The notes beneath the pieces were generated by a model, which was not told the origin of the DNA, searched no databases, and worked only from the letters and a program-made list of their open reading frames with translations. A DNA stretch of 6,004 nucleotides. Origin: JACQID01 sp035289125 (lineage in GTDB: Archaea; Aenigmatarchaeota; Aenigmatarchaeia; GW2011-AR5). Position numbers and translations under genes: made by a program. This document shows, piece after piece, positions 5,858 through 6,004 of this stretch; within the stretch, counting starts at the first letter, position 1; every line of letters begins with the position of its first letter. The stretch covers positions 1 through 6,004 of the forward strand of contig DATDXW010000027.1 in the NCBI GenBank assembly GCA_035289125.1, written 5' to 3'.

Positions 5858-6004
5858 ATGAATGAAACCATAAGGGCCTTCTCAACCTCTTCCAAAGAAA
5901 CGCCGGAAATAATCATCTTTTACTGTCACTGTAACGATACGGAGCAGGAAAAGGAACACGCCCAATTAAGAGATGTAAACTACCCGCCACTAAAGTGGCG
6001 GGCG
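5858..6004 (+). CDS. Unrecognised open frame, 49 codons, running off the right edge
   Basis: From an ATG at 5858 the frame is open for 49 codons to the last base of the window. It begins MNETIRAFSTSSKETPEI, contains a YCHC pair of cysteines near residue 24, then a charged stretch, and ends by reading through the edge palindrome as NYPPLKWRA. I recognise no family. No good ribosome-binding site precedes it and hppA ends only 18 bases upstream. The final part overlaps a likely transposon-end hairpin, so any original gene may be interrupted there, or the frame may be chance. Between hppA and the window edge I see nothing else. Confidence 0.22.
   Translation, partial: MNETIRAFSTSSKETPEIIIFYCHCNDTEQEKEHAQLRDVNYPPLKWRA
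5983..6002. repeat. Perfect 9-bp-arm palindrome at the right edge, IS200/IS605-type end candidate
   Basis: CCCGCCACT and AGTGGCGGG flank two A bases, giving a perfect hairpin (8 pairs with a TAAA loop, or 9 with AA). It is preceded by AACTA. The layout ACTACCC, stem, TAAAG, stem, GGG recalls the subterminal hairpins of IS200/IS605 elements, which the Y1 transposase TnpA recognises as single strands and which flank many archaeal tnpB genes. No transposase gene lies inside the window, so the element, if present, would extend to the right. Alternatives are a REP-like hairpin or a transcript-end structure, although no T-run is visible before the edge. Confidence 0.5.

Noticed and set aside
4798..5865. 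355-codon plus-strand frame overlapping hppA
   Set aside because: It is a shadow of hppA in another frame, rich in Arg, Gly and His with no recognisable domain, while the hppA frame holds all conserved motifs.
5458..5916. 152-codon minus-strand frame starting MIISGVSLEEVEKAL
   Set aside because: The first 25 or so residues look protein-like, but the rest is antisense to conserved hppA motifs and there is no ribosome-binding site or promoter.
5983..6002. Edge palindrome as an ordinary hairpin-plus-T terminator for hppA
   Set aside because: No T-run is visible after it, it is about 140 bases past the hppA stop, and archaeal termination does not rely on hairpins.

Overview
The window reads as archaeal chromosome. 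The evidence is a compact minus-strand operon for the archaeal RNA exosome (SBDS/SDO1, Rrp4, Rrp41, Rrp42), an archaeal FCF1/Utp24-like PIN nuclease, TATA-box promoters and GGTG-type Shine-Dalgarno sites. The lineage cannot be fixed from this sequence. Most of the window is moderately GC-rich, but the left 340 bases are clearly AT-rich (34% G+C by my count of bases 1-300).

Layout, left to right. Bases 1-321 hold the N-terminal 107 codons of an unrecognised minus-strand gene that runs off the left edge. A short T-rich stretch (about 344-363) separates it from the exosome operon, which is read right to left from about 3365 to 371 in the order SBDS, rrp4, rrp41, rrp42. The last three genes overlap by 14-26 bases, so they are probably translationally coupled. 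The only gap inside the operon is 125 bases between SBDS and rrp4. It holds interlocking inverted repeats that could form an H-type pseudoknot or switching hairpins. It also holds a 33-codon ORF whose last codons form the rrp4 Shine-Dalgarno site.

A divergent intergenic region (3366-3552) carries promoters for both directions. To its right, on the plus strand, lie the PIN nuclease (3553-3903) and, one base after its stop, a membrane-bound proton-translocating pyrophosphatase (3905-5839). The pyrophosphatase has the lysine signature of the potassium-independent class. The last 165 bases contain an unrecognised open frame and, at the very edge, a perfect 9-bp-arm palindrome of the type found at IS200/IS605 transposon ends.

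How the genes fit together: Rrp41 and Rrp42 form the hexameric ring that degrades or tails RNA, with Rrp41 catalytic. Rrp4 is the RNA-binding cap. SBDS acts in maturation of the large ribosomal subunit. The PIN protein is a likely RNA or pre-rRNA endonuclease. Together these make an RNA-processing and ribosome-assembly locus. The pyrophosphatase removes pyrophosphate made by RNA and protein synthesis and stores the energy as an ion gradient; its link to the neighbours may be no more than adjacency. I found no tRNA, rRNA or CRISPR array.
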